DNA of 64,000 nucleotides from Sphingobium psychrophilum (GCF_012927105.1 NZ_JABBFV010000009.1:1-64000); one strand, 5' to 3'; shown: positions 34,104-44,282, numbered from the stretch's first letter. The notes: generated by a model not told the origin, from the letters alone. Translations and numbers: made by a program.

Positions 34104-36068
34104 ATGACCGTTTCCGAAAAGTCGCTCGCCAACGCCATTCGGGCGCTGTCCATGGACGCCGTGCAGGCCGCCAATAGCGGTCATCCGGGTATGCCGATGG
34201 GCATGGCGGATGTGGCGACGGTGCTGTTCGGCGACTTTCTGAAATTCGATCCGACCCAGCCCAAATGGGCCGACCGCGACCGTTTCGTGCTGTCGGCCGG
34301 CCATGGATCGATGCTGATCTATTCGTTGCTGCACCTGACCGGCTATGCGCGGCCCACGATTGAGGACATTCGCAATTTCCGCCAGTTGCACAGCCCCTGC
34401 GCCGGTCACCCGGAGAATTTCGAGCTGGCAGGCGTGGAAGCGACCACCGGTCCGCTGGGGTCGGGCCTGGCCACCGCGGTCGGCATGGCAATCGCCGAGC
34501 GGCATCTGAACGCGCAGTTCGGCGACGATCTGGTCGATCACCGGACCTGGGTGATCGCGGGTGACGGCTGCTTGATGGAAGGTATCAACCATGAGGCGAT
34601 CGGCCTCGCTGGCCACTTGAACCTGGGCCGCCTGATCGTGCTGTGGGACGATAACAAGATCACCATAGACGGCGCGGTCGACCTGTCGAGCAGCGAAGAC
34701 GTGCGCGCCCGTTATGTCGCAACCGGCTGGCATGTCGTATCGTGCGATGGTCATGATGTGGCCGATGTGCGCCGCGCGCTGGCCGAAGCGATCGCCGATC
34801 CGCGCCCCTCGCTCGTCGCCTGCGCGACCAAGATCGGCTATGGTTCGCCGAACAAGGCGGGCACGTCGGGCGTTCATGGATCGGCGCTGGGCACGGACGA
34901 AGTCGCCGCCGCGCGCGAATTTCTGGGTTGGACCGCCGAACCTTTCGTTATTCCGGCCGATATTGCCGATGCATGGAAAGGGATCGGCGCCAAGGGCGCG
35001 GACGTTCGCGCCGCGTGGGAAGATCGTCTGGCGCATAACGAGAATGGTGCCGAATTTAGCCGTCGCATGGCGGGTGAACTGCCCGCCAACTTCTCGCTGG
35101 AAGCCTATATCGACAGCCTGATCGCCAATCCGCAGAAGGTCGCAACCCGTAAGGCGAGCGAACTGACGCTAGGCGCGATCAACGACCTGTTGCCCGAAAC
35201 GCTGGGCGGATCGGCTGACCTTACCGGCTCCAACAACACCAAGACCAAGTCGACCGGGCCGCTGACCAAGGACGATTATTCGGGTCGCTACATCTATTAT
35301 GGCATCCGCGAATTTGGCATGGCGTGCGCGATGAACGGCATGGCGCTGCATGGCGGCGTGATCCCCTATGGCGGCACCTTCCTGGTCTTTTCCGACTATA
35401 TGCGCGGGGGTATCCGTCTCGCGGCGCTTCAGCAGCAGCGCGTCATCCATGTGCTGACCCATGACAGCATCGGCTTGGGCGAAGATGGCCCGACCCACCA
35501 GCCGATCGAGCATGTCATGTCGATGCGGATGATCCCCAATCTGGACGTCTATCGCCCGGCCGACATCGTCGAGACGGCGGAGTGCTGGGAATTGGCGCTC
35601 AAGGATGCGACCGGCCCGTCGGTGCTGGCGCTGACCCGCCAGAACCTGCCGCAACTTCGCACCGAAAAGAGCGAAAATCTCTCGGCCAAGGGTGGCTATC
35701 GCCTGCGCGCCGCGGGTGCTGACCGCAAGGTGGTGATCATGGCGACCGGATCGGAAGTCGAGATCGCCGTCGACACCGCCAAGTTGCTGGAAGAACAGGG
35801 CATCGGCGTCGATGTCGTGTCCATGCCAAGCTGGGCGCATTTCGACGCGCAGAGCGCGGCGTATAAGGCGGACATCCTGCCTGCCGACGTGTTGCGCGTG
35901 TCGATCGAAGCCGGGACTACTTTTGGCTGGGAACGCTATACCGGCATTGCGGGTCTGCGCTTTGGCATCGACAGCTTCGGCGCGTCGGCCCCGGCCGAAG
36001 TGCTTTACGATCATTTCGGCCTGACCGCCGTCAAGATCGCGCCCCGGATCGTGGCCGCTCTCAACTAA
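34104..36068 (+). CDS. tkt: Transketolase
   Basis: 654 residues. The ThDP motif GDGCLMEGINHEAIGLAG leads to NKITIDG (about residues 155-195). The middle domain has YGIREFGMACAMNGMALHGG and HDSIGLGEDGPTHQPIEH, and the C-terminal domain carries ATGSEVEIA. It moves two-carbon units between sugar phosphates in the pentose phosphate pathway. The start was set at ATG 34104, giving the usual MTVSEKSLANAIRALSMDAV opening, although the frame is open to 34056. It heads a tkt-gap-pgk cluster of central carbon metabolism. Confidence 0.96.
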   Translation: MTVSEKSLANAIRALSMDAVQAANSGHPGMPMGMADVATVLFGDFLKFDPTQPKWADRDRFVLSAGHGSMLIYSLLHLTGYARPTIEDIRNFRQLHSPCAGHPENFELAGVEATTGPLGSGLATAVGMAIAERHLNAQFGDDLVDHRTWVIAGDGCLMEGINHEAIGLAGHLNLGRLIVLWDDNKITIDGAVDLSSSEDVRARYVATGWHVVSCDGHDVADVRRALAEAIADPRPSLVACATKIGYGSPNKAGTSGVHGSALGTDEVAAAREFLGWTAEPFVIPADIADAWKGIGAKGADVRAAWEDRLAHNENGAEFSRRMAGELPANFSLEAYIDSLIANPQKVATRKASELTLGAINDLLPETLGGSADLTGSNNTKTKSTGPLTKDDYSGRYIYYGIREFGMACAMNGMALHGGVIPYGGTFLVFSDYMRGGIRLAALQQQRVIHVLTHDSIGLGEDGPTHQPIEHVMSMRMIPNLDVYRPADIVETAECWELALKDATGPSVLALTRQNLPQLRTEKSENLSAKGGYRLRAAGADRKVVIMATGSEVEIAVDTAKLLEEQGIGVDVVSMPSWAHFDAQSAAYKADILPADVLRVSIEAGTTFGWERYTGIAGLRFGIDSFGASAPAEVLYDHFGLTAVKIAPRIVAALN

Positions 36069-36104
36069 TCACCCGAACAACAACACCTTAAGGAGGCTAG
36101 TGCA

Positions 36105-37115
36105 GTGGCAACAAAGGTAGCAATTAACGGTTTCGGACGTATCGGCCGCCTGGTGGCGCGCGCCATCCTGTCGCGCACCGACCATGACCTGGAACTGGTC
36201 AGCATCAACGATCTGGGCGACGTCAAGTCCAACGCCCTGCTGTTCAAGCGCGACTCCGTGCATGGCAATTGGGCCGGCGACGTCAGCGTGGATGGCGATT
36301 TCCTGGTCGTCGACGGCAAGAAGATCAAGGTGACCGCCGAGCGCGATCCCGCCAACCTGCCGCACGCTGCCCTTGGCGTCGCCATCGCGCTGGAATGCAC
36401 CGGCATCTTCACGACCAAGGACAAGGCGAGCGCGCATCTTACCGCCGGTGCCAAGCGCGTCATCATTTCCGCGCCCGGCACCAATGTCGATCGTACCGTC
36501 GTGTTCGGCGTCAACCATGACGCGCTGACCGCCGACGACATCGTCATCTCGAACGCCAGCTGCACCACCAACTGCCTGGCCCCGCTCGCGAAGGTGCTGA
36601 ACGATGCGATCGGCATCGAAAGCGGCTTCATGACGACGATCCACAGCTACACCAACGACCAGAACACGCTGGATCAGTTGCACAGCGACATGCGCCGCGC
36701 CCGTGCCGCTGCCCTTTCGCAGATCCCGACCTCCACTGGCGCGGCCCGCGCGGTGGGTGAGGTTCTGCCCGAATTGAAGGGCAAGCTGGACGGTTCGTCG
36801 ATCCGCGTGCCGACGCCCAACGTCTCGGTCGTGGATCTCAAGTTCATTCCGAGCCGCCCGACCACCAAGGACGAGGTCAACGCCCTGCTCAAGGCGGCTT
36901 CGGAAGATGGTCCGCTCAAGGGCGTGCTGGGCTATTCGGACGAGCCTTTAGTATCGATCGACTATAATGGCGATCCGCGCAGCTCGACCGTCGACAGCTT
37001 GGAGACCGCTGTGGTCGATGGCAAGCTGGTCCGCGTGCTCAGCTGGTACGACAATGAATGGGGTTTCTCGAACCGCATGATCGACACCAGCGGCGTCGTC
37101 GCGAAGTTTCTGTAA
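36105..37115 (+). CDS. gap: Glyceraldehyde-3-phosphate dehydrogenase, type I
   Basis: 336 residues. INGFGRIGR opens the NAD-binding domain, INDLGDV carries the Asp that favours NAD, and [12 protein letters not shown] holds the catalytic cysteine (C153). [13 protein letters not shown] ends the catalytic domain. The start is GTG at 36105 with AAGGAGG eight bases before it. It converts glyceraldehyde-3-phosphate to 1,3-bisphosphoglycerate, the substrate of the next gene. The gap between tkt and gap is 36 bases. Confidence 0.97.
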   Translation: MATKVAINGFGRIGRLVARAILSRTDHDLELVSINDLGDVKSNALLFKRDSVHGNWAGDVSVDGDFLVVDGKKIKVTAERDPANLPHAALGVAIALECTGIFTTKDKASAHLTAGAKRVIISAPGTNVDRTVVFGVNHDALTADDIVISNASCTTNCLAPLAKVLNDAIGIESGFMTTIHSYTNDQNTLDQLHSDMRRARAAALSQIPTSTGAARAVGEVLPELKGKLDGSSIRVPTPNVSVVDLKFIPSRPTTKDEVNALLKAASEDGPLKGVLGYSDEPLVSIDYNGDPRSSTVDSLETAVVDGKLVRVLSWYDNEWGFSNRMIDTSGVVAKFL

Positions 37116-37135
37116 GCACACGAACGGACTAACCT

Positions 37136-37215
37136 CCGTTCGCCCTGAGCTTGTCGAATGGCCTTTCTTTTCTGCGAGGGAGAGGACAGGGCTTCGACAG
37201 GCTCAGCCCGAACGG
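37136..37215. repeat. Palindromic intergenic repeat, copy 1 (between gap and pgk)
   Basis: Inverted arms of 23 bases at 37136-37158 and 37193-37215 match at 20 of 23 positions; the core of each arm is CTGAGC(T/C)TGTCGAA or its complement. The same element occurs at 40873-40946. Any pgk start upstream of 37239 would translate this repeat, which argues for the start used here. It is a common style of sphingomonad intergenic repeat, from memory. Confidence 0.85.
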
Positions 37216-37238
37216 GCTGGGTATTCAGGGGAAAAGAC

Positions 37239-38441
37239 ATGACCAAGCCCTTCAAGACGCTCGACGATATGGGCGACATCACCGGCAAGGTGGTGCTGGT
37301 GCGCGAAGATTTGAACGTGCCGATGCAGGATGGCGCGGTCAGCGACGATACTCGCCTGCGTTCGGCTATGCCGACTGTGCTGGAACTGGCCGATCGGGGC
37401 GCCAAGGTGTTGATCCTGGCGCATTTCGGCCGTCCCAAGGGCCAGAAGAACCCGGAATATTCGCTGTCCAAGATCACCCGGCCGCTGAGCCAGGTTCTGG
37501 GCCGCGAAGTGCAGTTCATCCCCGATTGCCAGGGGGAGGCCGCCGTCGATGGCATCGCGGTGATGCGCCCCGGCGACATCGCCATTCTCGAAAATACCCG
37601 TTTTCATGCCGGCGAGGAAAAGAACGACCCGGCACTGGCCGAGGCGATGGCGGCGATCGGCGACCTCTATGTCAATGACGCCTTCTCCGCTGCGCATCGC
37701 GCCCATGCCTCGACCGAGGGGCTGGCCCATAAGCTGCCCGCTTTTGCCGGTCGTTCCATGGAAAAGGAACTGGATGCGCTGCAGGCGGCACTGGGCGAAC
37801 CGGTCAAGCCAGTTGCGGCGGTTGTCGGCGGCGCCAAGGTATCGACCAAGCTCGACGTGCTTAACAATCTGGTGAAACAGGTCGATCACCTGATCATAGG
37901 TGGCGGTATGGCGAACACTTTCCTCCATGCCCGCGGAGTCGATGTCGGCAAATCACTGTGCGAGAAGGATCTGAGCGACACGGCCGAAGCGATTTTCGAG
38001 GCTGCCGAAGCCGCCGGCTGTACCATTCATCTGCCTTATGACGTGGTGGTGGCGAAGGAATTTGCCGCCAATCCTGCGTCCCTGCGCACCTGCAACGTGC
38101 ATGAGGTCGCGGCGGACGAGATGATCCTGGACGTCGGCCCGGCCGCTGTCGAGGCGTTGGCCGACGTGCTCAAAAACTGCCGCACATTGGTCTGGAACGG
38201 TCCGCTTGGCGCGTTCGAGATGGCCCCGTTCGATACCGCGACCGTGGCGCTGGCCCGGACTGCGGCGGCGCTGACCAAGGAAGGCCAGTTGACGTCGGTT
38301 GCCGGTGGCGGCGATACCGTCGCGGCGCTTAACCATGCAGGCGCAGCGGCCGATTTCACCTTCGTCTCTACCGCCGGCGGTGCCTTTCTCGAATGGATGG
38401 AAGGCAAGGAACTGCCGGGCGTCAAGGCGCTGACGGCCTGA
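37239..38441 (+). CDS. pgk: Phosphoglycerate kinase
   Basis: 400 residues. [14 protein letters not shown] near residue 22, LAHFGRPKG near 66, the [13 protein letters not shown] segment near 150 and [14 protein letters not shown] near 190 are diagnostic; GGGDTVAAL at the end binds the nucleotide. It transfers phosphate between 1,3-bisphosphoglycerate and ADP. ATG 37239 follows AGGGG; the frame is open back to 37158, but that part encodes an intergenic repeat rather than protein. Confidence 0.97.
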   Translation: MTKPFKTLDDMGDITGKVVLVREDLNVPMQDGAVSDDTRLRSAMPTVLELADRGAKVLILAHFGRPKGQKNPEYSLSKITRPLSQVLGREVQFIPDCQGEAAVDGIAVMRPGDIAILENTRFHAGEEKNDPALAEAMAAIGDLYVNDAFSAAHRAHASTEGLAHKLPAFAGRSMEKELDALQAALGEPVKPVAAVVGGAKVSTKLDVLNNLVKQVDHLIIGGGMANTFLHARGVDVGKSLCEKDLSDTAEAIFEAAEAAGCTIHLPYDVVVAKEFAANPASLRTCNVHEVAADEMILDVGPAAVEALADVLKNCRTLVWNGPLGAFEMAPFDTATVALARTAAALTKEGQLTSVAGGGDTVAALNHAGAAADFTFVSTAGGAFLEWMEGKELPGVKALTA

Positions 38442-38459
38442 TTCGATAGCGACCGGGGG

Positions 38460-39659
38460 TCAGCGCGCGATGCTGGCACCCCGGTCGAACAGCAGGAAGG
38501 CCAGGGTCGCGACCCCGCCGATGGCCGCACCCGCCAGAGCGCTGGCGGTCCAGCCGCCTGCTTCATAGGTGACCGATCCGATCACCGACCCAAGCGCGCC
38601 CACCAGGAACATGACGGTCACATAGGCGGCATTGATGCGGCCGCGCGCATGGGGATCAAGCGAGAAGATCAGCTTCTGCCCCGTGATCTGGCTCATCTGC
38701 ACCGCGCCGTCGATCAGCACAGCCATGATGGTGAAGCCGATCAGGCTGCCCGCGGCTACGCTCCAGTCGGCGAGCAGAAAACCGACCGTCAGTCCGATCA
38801 GCCCGATCAGCGAGGCGGGGCGGGTCAGGCGGCGATCGGCCATCCATCCCGCGATCGGCGCCACCAGCGCCCCGCCAGCGCCGGCCAGCGCAAAGGCGCC
38901 GATGCCGGTATGGCCGAGGTGAAATTCATGGATCAGCGCCAGCGGCGCGGCGGTCCAGAACAGGTTAAACGCTGCGAACATCGCCGCCTGATAAAATGCG
39001 CGCATCCGCACGACACGATGCTTGACCAGTTGATCGAAGGTCGACGCCAGCACGTCGCGATAGCGCATCCCGCCCTTGGGCTTGCGTTGCGGACAGGCGG
39101 CGAGCAGCGCCACGCCCACCATGGCCATGACGACTGCGGAGACGATGAAGGTAGCCCGCCAGCCGACCGACCCGGCCAGGAAATTAGCGATCGGGCGCGA
39201 CAACATGATGCCGAACAGCAGTCCGCTCATCACCGTGCCGACCACGCGGCCCTGCTTTTCCGGTGCGGCGAGGTGCGAGGCGAGGGGGACCAGCACCTGC
39301 GCCCCGGTGGCGCCCACGCCGGTCAGGATGGAGGCGACCAGGAAGCTGGTCGGCCCGCTGGACAGGGCGATGGCGATGCAGCCGATGGTGGTGGCAGCAA
39401 TCGACGTCAGCACGATGCGCCGGTTTTCTAACAGGTCGGCCAGCGGCACCACCAGGAACAGGCCCGCGCCATAGCCAAGCTGGGTCAATGTCGTGATCAG
39501 CCCCGCGACGCTGGGGGAAAGGCCAATTTCCGGTCCGATCACGTCGATCAGCGTCTGAGCATAATAGAGGTTGGCGACGATCACGCCGCACGCCACCGCC
39601 ATGAGGAGGATGGCGGCAGGGGAGAGATTTGCGGGTTTTTCGGCGGGGATGCTGGTCAT
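38460..39659 (-). CDS. Major facilitator superfamily transporter
   Basis: About 399 residues and 12 predicted transmembrane helices. The first loop has LADLLENRRIVL, the MFS signature position, and the second half repeats the pattern at WMADRRLTRP. The opening helix VACGVIVANLYYAQTLID and the MSQITGQKLIFSLDPHARGRINAAYV segment suggest the drug/proton antiporter branch related to YgaY/YybO-like proteins, but the substrate is not identifiable. It converges on pgk. The start was set at ATG 39659 (MTSIPAEK); 39686 is an alternative. Confidence 0.85.
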   Translation of the reverse strand: MTSIPAEKPANLSPAAILLMAVACGVIVANLYYAQTLIDVIGPEIGLSPSVAGLITTLTQLGYGAGLFLVVPLADLLENRRIVLTSIAATTIGCIAIALSSGPTSFLVASILTGVGATGAQVLVPLASHLAAPEKQGRVVGTVMSGLLFGIMLSRPIANFLAGSVGWRATFIVSAVVMAMVGVALLAACPQRKPKGGMRYRDVLASTFDQLVKHRVVRMRAFYQAAMFAAFNLFWTAAPLALIHEFHLGHTGIGAFALAGAGGALVAPIAGWMADRRLTRPASLIGLIGLTVGFLLADWSVAAGSLIGFTIMAVLIDGAVQMSQITGQKLIFSLDPHARGRINAAYVTVMFLVGALGSVIGSVTYEAGGWTASALAGAAIGGVATLAFLLFDRGASIAR

Positions 39660-39920
39660 GCCTGCCCTATGGGTCGCAAGACGCAACCTTTCAACCCGGC
39701 CTTCCTAATTGTGCGATGCAGCGGAACCGGCTGGACCAACCGTTTTTCCGGCTACGGTGGCATCAGCACGCCCCTTGCGGTGCGGCATGGGACTGGCTAC
39801 CAGCCGGAATACCGGCGATAACAACAAAAAGTCGCACCCGGCCGACAGGTGGTGGAGCATCTGTCGATCATCTATTTTTCGTGCCGCCAGGAGGCGGCGC
39901 CCAAGGGAAGGTATGTGCAG

Positions 39921-40826
39921 ATGCTGGATCAGGATATGAAGCAGAAGATCGCGACAGGCGAAGGCTTTATCGCGGCGCTCGACCAGAGCGGCGGATCGAC
40001 GCCCAAGGCGCTCAAGGGCTATGGCGTGGAAGAAGACGCCTGGACCAGCGAAGAAGACATGTACGGCCTGATCCACGCGATGCGCAGCCGGGTCATCACT
40101 TCGCCCGCCTTCACTGGCGATAAGGTGCTGGGTGCGATCCTGTTCGAACGCACCATGGACGGCACCGTCGACGGCAAGCCCACCCCGCAGGCGCTGCTCG
40201 ATCGCGGCGTGGTGCCTTTCATCAAGATCGACAAGGGTCTGGAGGATGAGGCGAACGGCGTGCAGTTGATGAAGCCCAATCCCGATCTCGACATCCTGCT
40301 GCACCGATCGAAGGCGCTGGGCGTGTTCGGCACCAAGGAGCGTTCGGTCGTGAACCTGGCTAACCGCGAAGGCATCGCCGCCGTGGTCGCGCAGCAGTTC
40401 GCCATCGGCAACCAGGTGCTCGCCGCTGGCCTGATGCCGATCATCGAGCCGGAAGTGAACATCAAGTCGCCCGAACGCGCCGAGGCCGACCAGATCTTGC
40501 TGGAGGAAATCCTCAAGAATCTCGACGCCTTGCCCGATGGTGTTCAGGTCATGTTGAAACTGTCTCTGCCTGCCAAGGCCGGCCTCTTCGACCCGCTGGT
40601 CGATCACCCCGCGGTGCTGCGCGTCGTCGCGTTGTCGGGTGGTTTCGCCCGTCCAGAAGCCTGTGTCGAACTGGCCAAGAATCGCGGCATCATCGCCAGC
40701 TTCAGCCGTGCGCTGCTCAACGATCTGCGTCACCAGATGACCGATGACGAGTTCAACGCATCGCTGGGCGAAGCGATCGACGAAATCCACGCCGCATCGA
40801 CCGCCAAGCAGCCGGTCACGGCCTGA
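39921..40826 (+). CDS. fda: Fructose-bisphosphate aldolase, class I
   Basis: 301 residues. The sequence follows the bacterial class I aldolase of the staphylococcal Fda type: GEGFIAALDQSGGSTPKALK, VITSPAF, GVVPFIKIDKGL, GVQLMKP, PIIEPEVNI, VMLKLSLP and VALSGGF. The Schiff-base lysine is expected in the VPFIKIDKG or VMLKL segment; other residues also match. It splits fructose-1,6-bisphosphate without a metal. ATG 39921 has AAGGGAAGG before it; GTG 39915 is possible. It fits the tkt-gap-pgk group functionally but is separated from it by the MFS gene. Confidence 0.94.
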   Translation: MLDQDMKQKIATGEGFIAALDQSGGSTPKALKGYGVEEDAWTSEEDMYGLIHAMRSRVITSPAFTGDKVLGAILFERTMDGTVDGKPTPQALLDRGVVPFIKIDKGLEDEANGVQLMKPNPDLDILLHRSKALGVFGTKERSVVNLANREGIAAVVAQQFAIGNQVLAAGLMPIIEPEVNIKSPERAEADQILLEEILKNLDALPDGVQVMLKLSLPAKAGLFDPLVDHPAVLRVVALSGGFARPEACVELAKNRGIIASFSRALLNDLRHQMTDDEFNASLGEAIDEIHAASTAKQPVTA

Positions 40827-40831
40827 CGTGT

Positions 40832-40862
40832 AATACCGGGCGGATCGTCTACGCCCGGTATT
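40832..40862 (+). terminator. Hairpin downstream of fda
   Basis: A perfect 11-bp stem, AATACCGGGCG with CGCCCGGTATT, encloses a 9-base loop and begins five bases after the fda stop. It lacks a U-tract beyond TT. Its position and strength suggest transcription termination or 3'-end protection. Confidence 0.6.
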
Positions 40863-40872
40863 GTCACCACCT

Positions 40873-40946
40873 CCGTTCGCCTTGAGCCTGTCGAAGGGCT
40901 TCTCGTCTTAAGAAGCAAGGGGCTCCGACAGGCTCAGCCCGAACGG
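40873..40946. repeat. Palindromic intergenic repeat, copy 2 (upstream of thiE)
   Basis: Inverted arms at 40873-40895 and 40924-40946 share the same sequence as the copy at 37136-37215 with few changes. The spacer differs and holds its own short inverted repeat (CTTCT and AGAAG). Together the two copies show a mobile or amplified family in this genome. Confidence 0.85.
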
Positions 40947-41016
40947 ATGAGAGTTTGGGCATTTCATTCCAGCACTGCGCCCTTGGCGTACTGGCGCGAA
41001 TGGCTATAAAGCGCCC

Positions 41017-41724
41017 ATGACCGATTTTACCGATGAAGAGCTGGCGCTCGACCCGCATTTCGCCGACCAGTTCGAGCCGGGCTTTCGCCCCGCCTGCCAA
41101 CTCTACCTGATCTCCCCGCCGGCCATCGACGATGGCTTTCTCGATCAGCTCGCGGCCGCGTTCGATGGCGGCGGCGTTGCGGCGTTTCAGTTGCGGCTCA
41201 AAGGGATAGATGATCACGCTATCGCCGCGCTCGCCCCGCCGATCCAGGCGCTGTGCGCGGAGCGGGAGGTCGCCTTCATCGTCAATGACAGCATTGGTTT
41301 GGCCAAGCGGCTCAATGCGGACGGGGTCCATCTGGGGCAGGAGGATGGCGACCCGCGCGACGCGCGCGAGCAATTGGGGCCGAAGGTGCAGATCGGCGTG
41401 ACCTGCCATGACAGCCGCCATCTGGCGATGGAGGCGGGCGAGGCGGGGGCCGACTATGTCGCGTTCGGTGCTTTCTATCCCAGCACCACCAAAGAAACGC
41501 TCCACCGCGCCGAGCCGTCGATCCTGGGGTGGTGGACGACCCTGTTCGAACTGCCCTGCGTCGCGATTGGTGGCGTGACCGCTGACAATGCCGGGCCTCT
41601 GGTCGCCGCAGGGGCGGATTTCCTGGCGGTCAGCAGCGCTGTGTGGAACCACCCTGACGGTCCGAAGGCGGGCGTCGCCGCCTTTGCCGAAGTGTTGGCG
41701 AGCAAGCCGCCGCCGCCGCGCTGA
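41017..41724 (+). CDS. thiE: Thiamine-phosphate synthase
   Basis: 235 residues. QLYLISPP opens the barrel, VAAFQLRLK precedes the pyrophosphate region, [24 protein letters not shown] is the classic ThiE stretch, and [29 protein letters not shown] closes the barrel. It joins HMP-pyrophosphate and thiazole phosphate into thiamine phosphate. The N-terminal 25 residues exceed the usual family start. No TPP riboswitch motif is evident in the leader. The gene appears to stand alone. Confidence 0.92.
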   Translation: MTDFTDEELALDPHFADQFEPGFRPACQLYLISPPAIDDGFLDQLAAAFDGGGVAAFQLRLKGIDDHAIAALAPPIQALCAEREVAFIVNDSIGLAKRLNADGVHLGQEDGDPRDAREQLGPKVQIGVTCHDSRHLAMEAGEAGADYVAFGAFYPSTTKETLHRAEPSILGWWTTLFELPCVAIGGVTADNAGPLVAAGADFLAVSSAVWNHPDGPKAGVAAFAEVLASKPPPPR

Positions 41725-41798
41725 GCGGAGTGGTTCGGCGCATCGCAGCCTTCCGCGTCTTCGCGCGTTCTCTGCTCATCTGATCGGAGAGAATCGCC

Positions 41799-42893
41799 TT
41801 GAAAAACCATCTGTTGCTTGTCGCCCTGCTGTGTAGCGCCTGCAATGTCAGCGTTACCGACGCCAATAGCAGCGCGCCTGCGGATAACGCCGTCCAGCCC
41901 GCCAACGCGGCCAACGCCGCTGCCGCCGTTAAGAGCGACGCTTACGCCTTTCAGGTTGTGCAGGAACAAAATCCCCAGCAACCCAATCGCTTTCTCATGG
42001 CGCAGGTTGCGCTCGACCGCTGGGGATTCTCGCCCGGCGTGTTGGATGGCAAGGACGGCATGAGTTTCAAGGCGGCCCTGCGCGGTTTTCAGGAAGCCCA
42101 TAATCTGCCCGTTACCGGCACCTTCGATCAGAAGACCAGCACAGCCCTGCTGGAAGGCGAGCCGCGGCCGACAACCTATCTGGTGCGGATTCCAGATGAT
42201 TTCGCCCGCGGTCCCTTTTTCGACCTCCCACGCGGGAACCTCAACGAACAGGCCAAATTGCCGGCGCTGACCTATCGCAACCTGCTGGAAAAGGTCGCCG
42301 AACGCTTTCACACCACGCCCGAAGCGTTGATCGCGCTCAATGCGCCCAATACGAGGGTCGGTGCGGGTACGACCATCCGCGTGCCGGCGATCGACAACCA
42401 GCCGGTCGCCACGATCGAGGGCGACGAGCGCGGTTGGGGCGAGACGCTCGCCAGCCTGGGCGTCGCGAAGGATCAGCCTCAGGCCGATCATCTGGTCGTC
42501 GACAAGTCCGAAGGGCTGCTCAAGGTCTATAACGCCGAAAACCGCCTGATCGCGCAGTTCCCCGTGACGACGGGATCGCAACATGATCCGCTGCCGCTGG
42601 GCGAATGGACGATTAAGGGCGTCAGCCGCAATCCCGATTTCCACTATAATCCCAACCTCTTCTGGGACGCTTCTGCCAAGGACCAGAAAGCGGTTCTGAA
42701 GCCCGGACCCAATGGTCCGGTCGGCGTGGTGTGGATCGACCTGTCGAAGGATCACTACGGCATCCACGGCACGCCGGAGCCGCAGACGATCGGCCGCACC
42801 GAAAGCCATGGCTGTATCCGCCTGACCAATTGGGACGCAGCGCGACTGGCCCAGATGGTAAAGAGCGGGACCAAAGCTAAGTTTCAGGCATGA
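41799..42893 (+). CDS. L,D-transpeptidase (YkuD) with peptidoglycan-binding and LysM-like domains
   Basis: 364 residues. The N-terminal export signal ends LLCSACNVS and may be a lipoprotein signal, though the residue three before the Cys is not the usual Leu. A PG_binding_1 domain lies at about 62-112 (LDRWGFSPGVLDG, LPVTGTFDQKT), a LysM-like part near 165-200, and the YkuD domain at about 228-360. HGTPEP and SHGCIRL carry the catalytic His and C339. It makes 3-3 crosslinks or attaches proteins to peptidoglycan in the periplasm. The start is TTG 41799, preceded by GGAGAG. It overlaps the next gene in ATGA. Confidence 0.92.
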   Translation: MKNHLLLVALLCSACNVSVTDANSSAPADNAVQPANAANAAAAVKSDAYAFQVVQEQNPQQPNRFLMAQVALDRWGFSPGVLDGKDGMSFKAALRGFQEAHNLPVTGTFDQKTSTALLEGEPRPTTYLVRIPDDFARGPFFDLPRGNLNEQAKLPALTYRNLLEKVAERFHTTPEALIALNAPNTRVGAGTTIRVPAIDNQPVATIEGDERGWGETLASLGVAKDQPQADHLVVDKSEGLLKVYNAENRLIAQFPVTTGSQHDPLPLGEWTIKGVSRNPDFHYNPNLFWDASAKDQKAVLKPGPNGPVGVVWIDLSKDHYGIHGTPEPQTIGRTESHGCIRLTNWDAARLAQMVKSGTKAKFQA

Positions 42894-43459
42894 TGAGGCC
42901 GCGACTGTGGGGGAGCGTCGCTTCGGCGCTGCTGCTCTGCGTCGCCTTCGCCCATTTCTGCGTCCGGATCGTGCCCGCCGACGCGCCGTCCGGGCCTACG
43001 CCCCAGTCCGCTGGCCCGGCGACCAACGGCCCGTTGCTGATCCCGGTCGAGGGCGTGCCGGCTTCGGCGCTTGCCGACACTTTCACCCAAGCTCGCGCCA
43101 ATGGCGCGCGGCCGCATGACGCGATCGATATCATGGCGGCGCGGGGCAGGGCGGTGCTGGCCGCGGCTGACGGCTGGATCGAAAAGGTCTTCTGGAGCGA
43201 AGATGGCGGTCGCACCCTCTATCAGCGGTCGGCTGACGGGCGGCTGCTCTATTATTACGCTCATCTCGACAGCTATGCGCCCGGCCTTCGGGAAGGGCAG
43301 GCGCTGCGTCGCGGCCAGCGGATCGCCACGGTCGGCAGCACAGGCAATGCCGATCCATCCGCGCCCCATCTGCATTTCGCGGTCCATGTCATGAAGGCCG
43401 GCGAACCCTGGTATGGCGGACGCGCGATCAATCCCTATCCGCTGTTGGCGCGCCGCTGA
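42890..43459 (+). CDS. M23 (LytM-type) peptidase
   Basis: 189 residues. An N-terminal hydrophobic helix (ASALLLCVAFAHFCV) acts as anchor or signal. The LytM domain has the zinc ligands in RPHDAIDIMA (H and D) and PHLHFAVHV (HxH), all present, so activity as a peptidoglycan endopeptidase or a carbohydrate-side LytM hydrolase is plausible. The start overlaps the L,D-transpeptidase stop in ATGA, making a coupled pair of cell-wall enzymes. Confidence 0.9.
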   Translation: MMRPRLWGSVASALLLCVAFAHFCVRIVPADAPSGPTPQSAGPATNGPLLIPVEGVPASALADTFTQARANGARPHDAIDIMAARGRAVLAAADGWIEKVFWSEDGGRTLYQRSADGRLLYYYAHLDSYAPGLREGQALRRGQRIATVGSTGNADPSAPHLHFAVHVMKAGEPWYGGRAINPYPLLARR

Positions 43460-43715
43460 CCTGTCCTACACAGGTCGCGTCTGTTACACCGATATTTACC
43501 GCACTGCGTGTTCCCGCCTACGCAGGGAAGATGTCCGCTATTTGGAAACAAAATTTCCCGCATAGGAAACTTCCTGACGAAACCGGCGGGAAAAGTGCGA
43601 AGTTAAGCGTCGGGGGCCACCCCCTTGCCCTTCGCGCCGTCCCGCGGTAAAGGCTCGCCCAGCCTCAAAGAGGCCGGCTCTTTTCCACCTTCAGACATAT
43701 AGGCAGGCTCTTCCC

Positions 43716-44282
43716 ATGGCGAAGATCAGCGGCGTGGACATTCGTCCCGGCAATAATATCGAATATGAGGGCGGCCTGTGGCGCGCCGTCAAGATCCAGC
43801 ATACCCAGCCCGGCAAGGGCGGCGCCTATATGCAGGTCGAACTCAAGAACCTGATCGACGGCCGCAAGAACAACGTCCGTTTCCGCTCCGCCGAAAGCGT
43901 CGAGCGCATCCGCCTCGACACCAAGGATTTCCAGTATCTCTATGCCGAAGGCGACATGCTCGTTTTCATGGACAATGAGAATTACGAGCAGATCAACCTG
44001 CCCGCAGAATTGCTGGGCGATGCGGCCGACTTCCTGCAGGATGGCATGGAAGTGACGCTGGAAATGTATGATGAGCGCCCGATCTCGGTTCAGTTGCCCG
44101 ACACGATCGAGGCGACCGTGGTGGAAGCCGACGCCGTGGTGAAGGGCCAGACTGCTTCGGCCAGCTACAAGCCCGCGATCCTCGACAATGGTGTGCGCGT
44201 CATGGTCCCGCCGCACATCGTCAGCGGCACCCGCATCGTCGTGGACGTCTATGCCCGCGAATATGTGAAGCGCGCCGAGTGA
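43716..44282 (+). CDS. efp: Elongation factor P
   Basis: 188 residues in three beta-barrel domains. The exposed lysine K34 in QPGKGGAY is the residue modified in EF-P of the E. coli type. The C-terminal domain contains [16 protein letters not shown] and [12 protein letters not shown] rescues ribosomes stalled at consecutive prolines. The 255 bases upstream hold its promoter but no gene. Its stop overlaps the start of the next small gene in GTGA. Confidence 0.97.
   Translation: MAKISGVDIRPGNNIEYEGGLWRAVKIQHTQPGKGGAYMQVELKNLIDGRKNNVRFRSAESVERIRLDTKDFQYLYAEGDMLVFMDNENYEQINLPAELLGDAADFLQDGMEVTLEMYDERPISVQLPDTIEATVVEADAVVKGQTASASYKPAILDNGVRVMVPPHIVSGTRIVVDVYAREYVKRAE

Noticed and set aside
37158-37238. 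N-terminal extension of pgk
   Set aside because: It translates an intergenic palindromic repeat; the conserved protein begins at 37239 with a ribosome-binding site.
40947-41016. Possible TPP riboswitch in front of thiE
   Set aside because: The leader is mostly an intergenic repeat and shows no CTGAGA-type conserved core.
43511-43529. TTCCCGCCTACGCAGGGAA imperfect hairpin upstream of efp
   Set aside because: Only a 5-bp outer stem with a bulge; it could be a fragment of a common intergenic repeat, but a single copy gives too little support.
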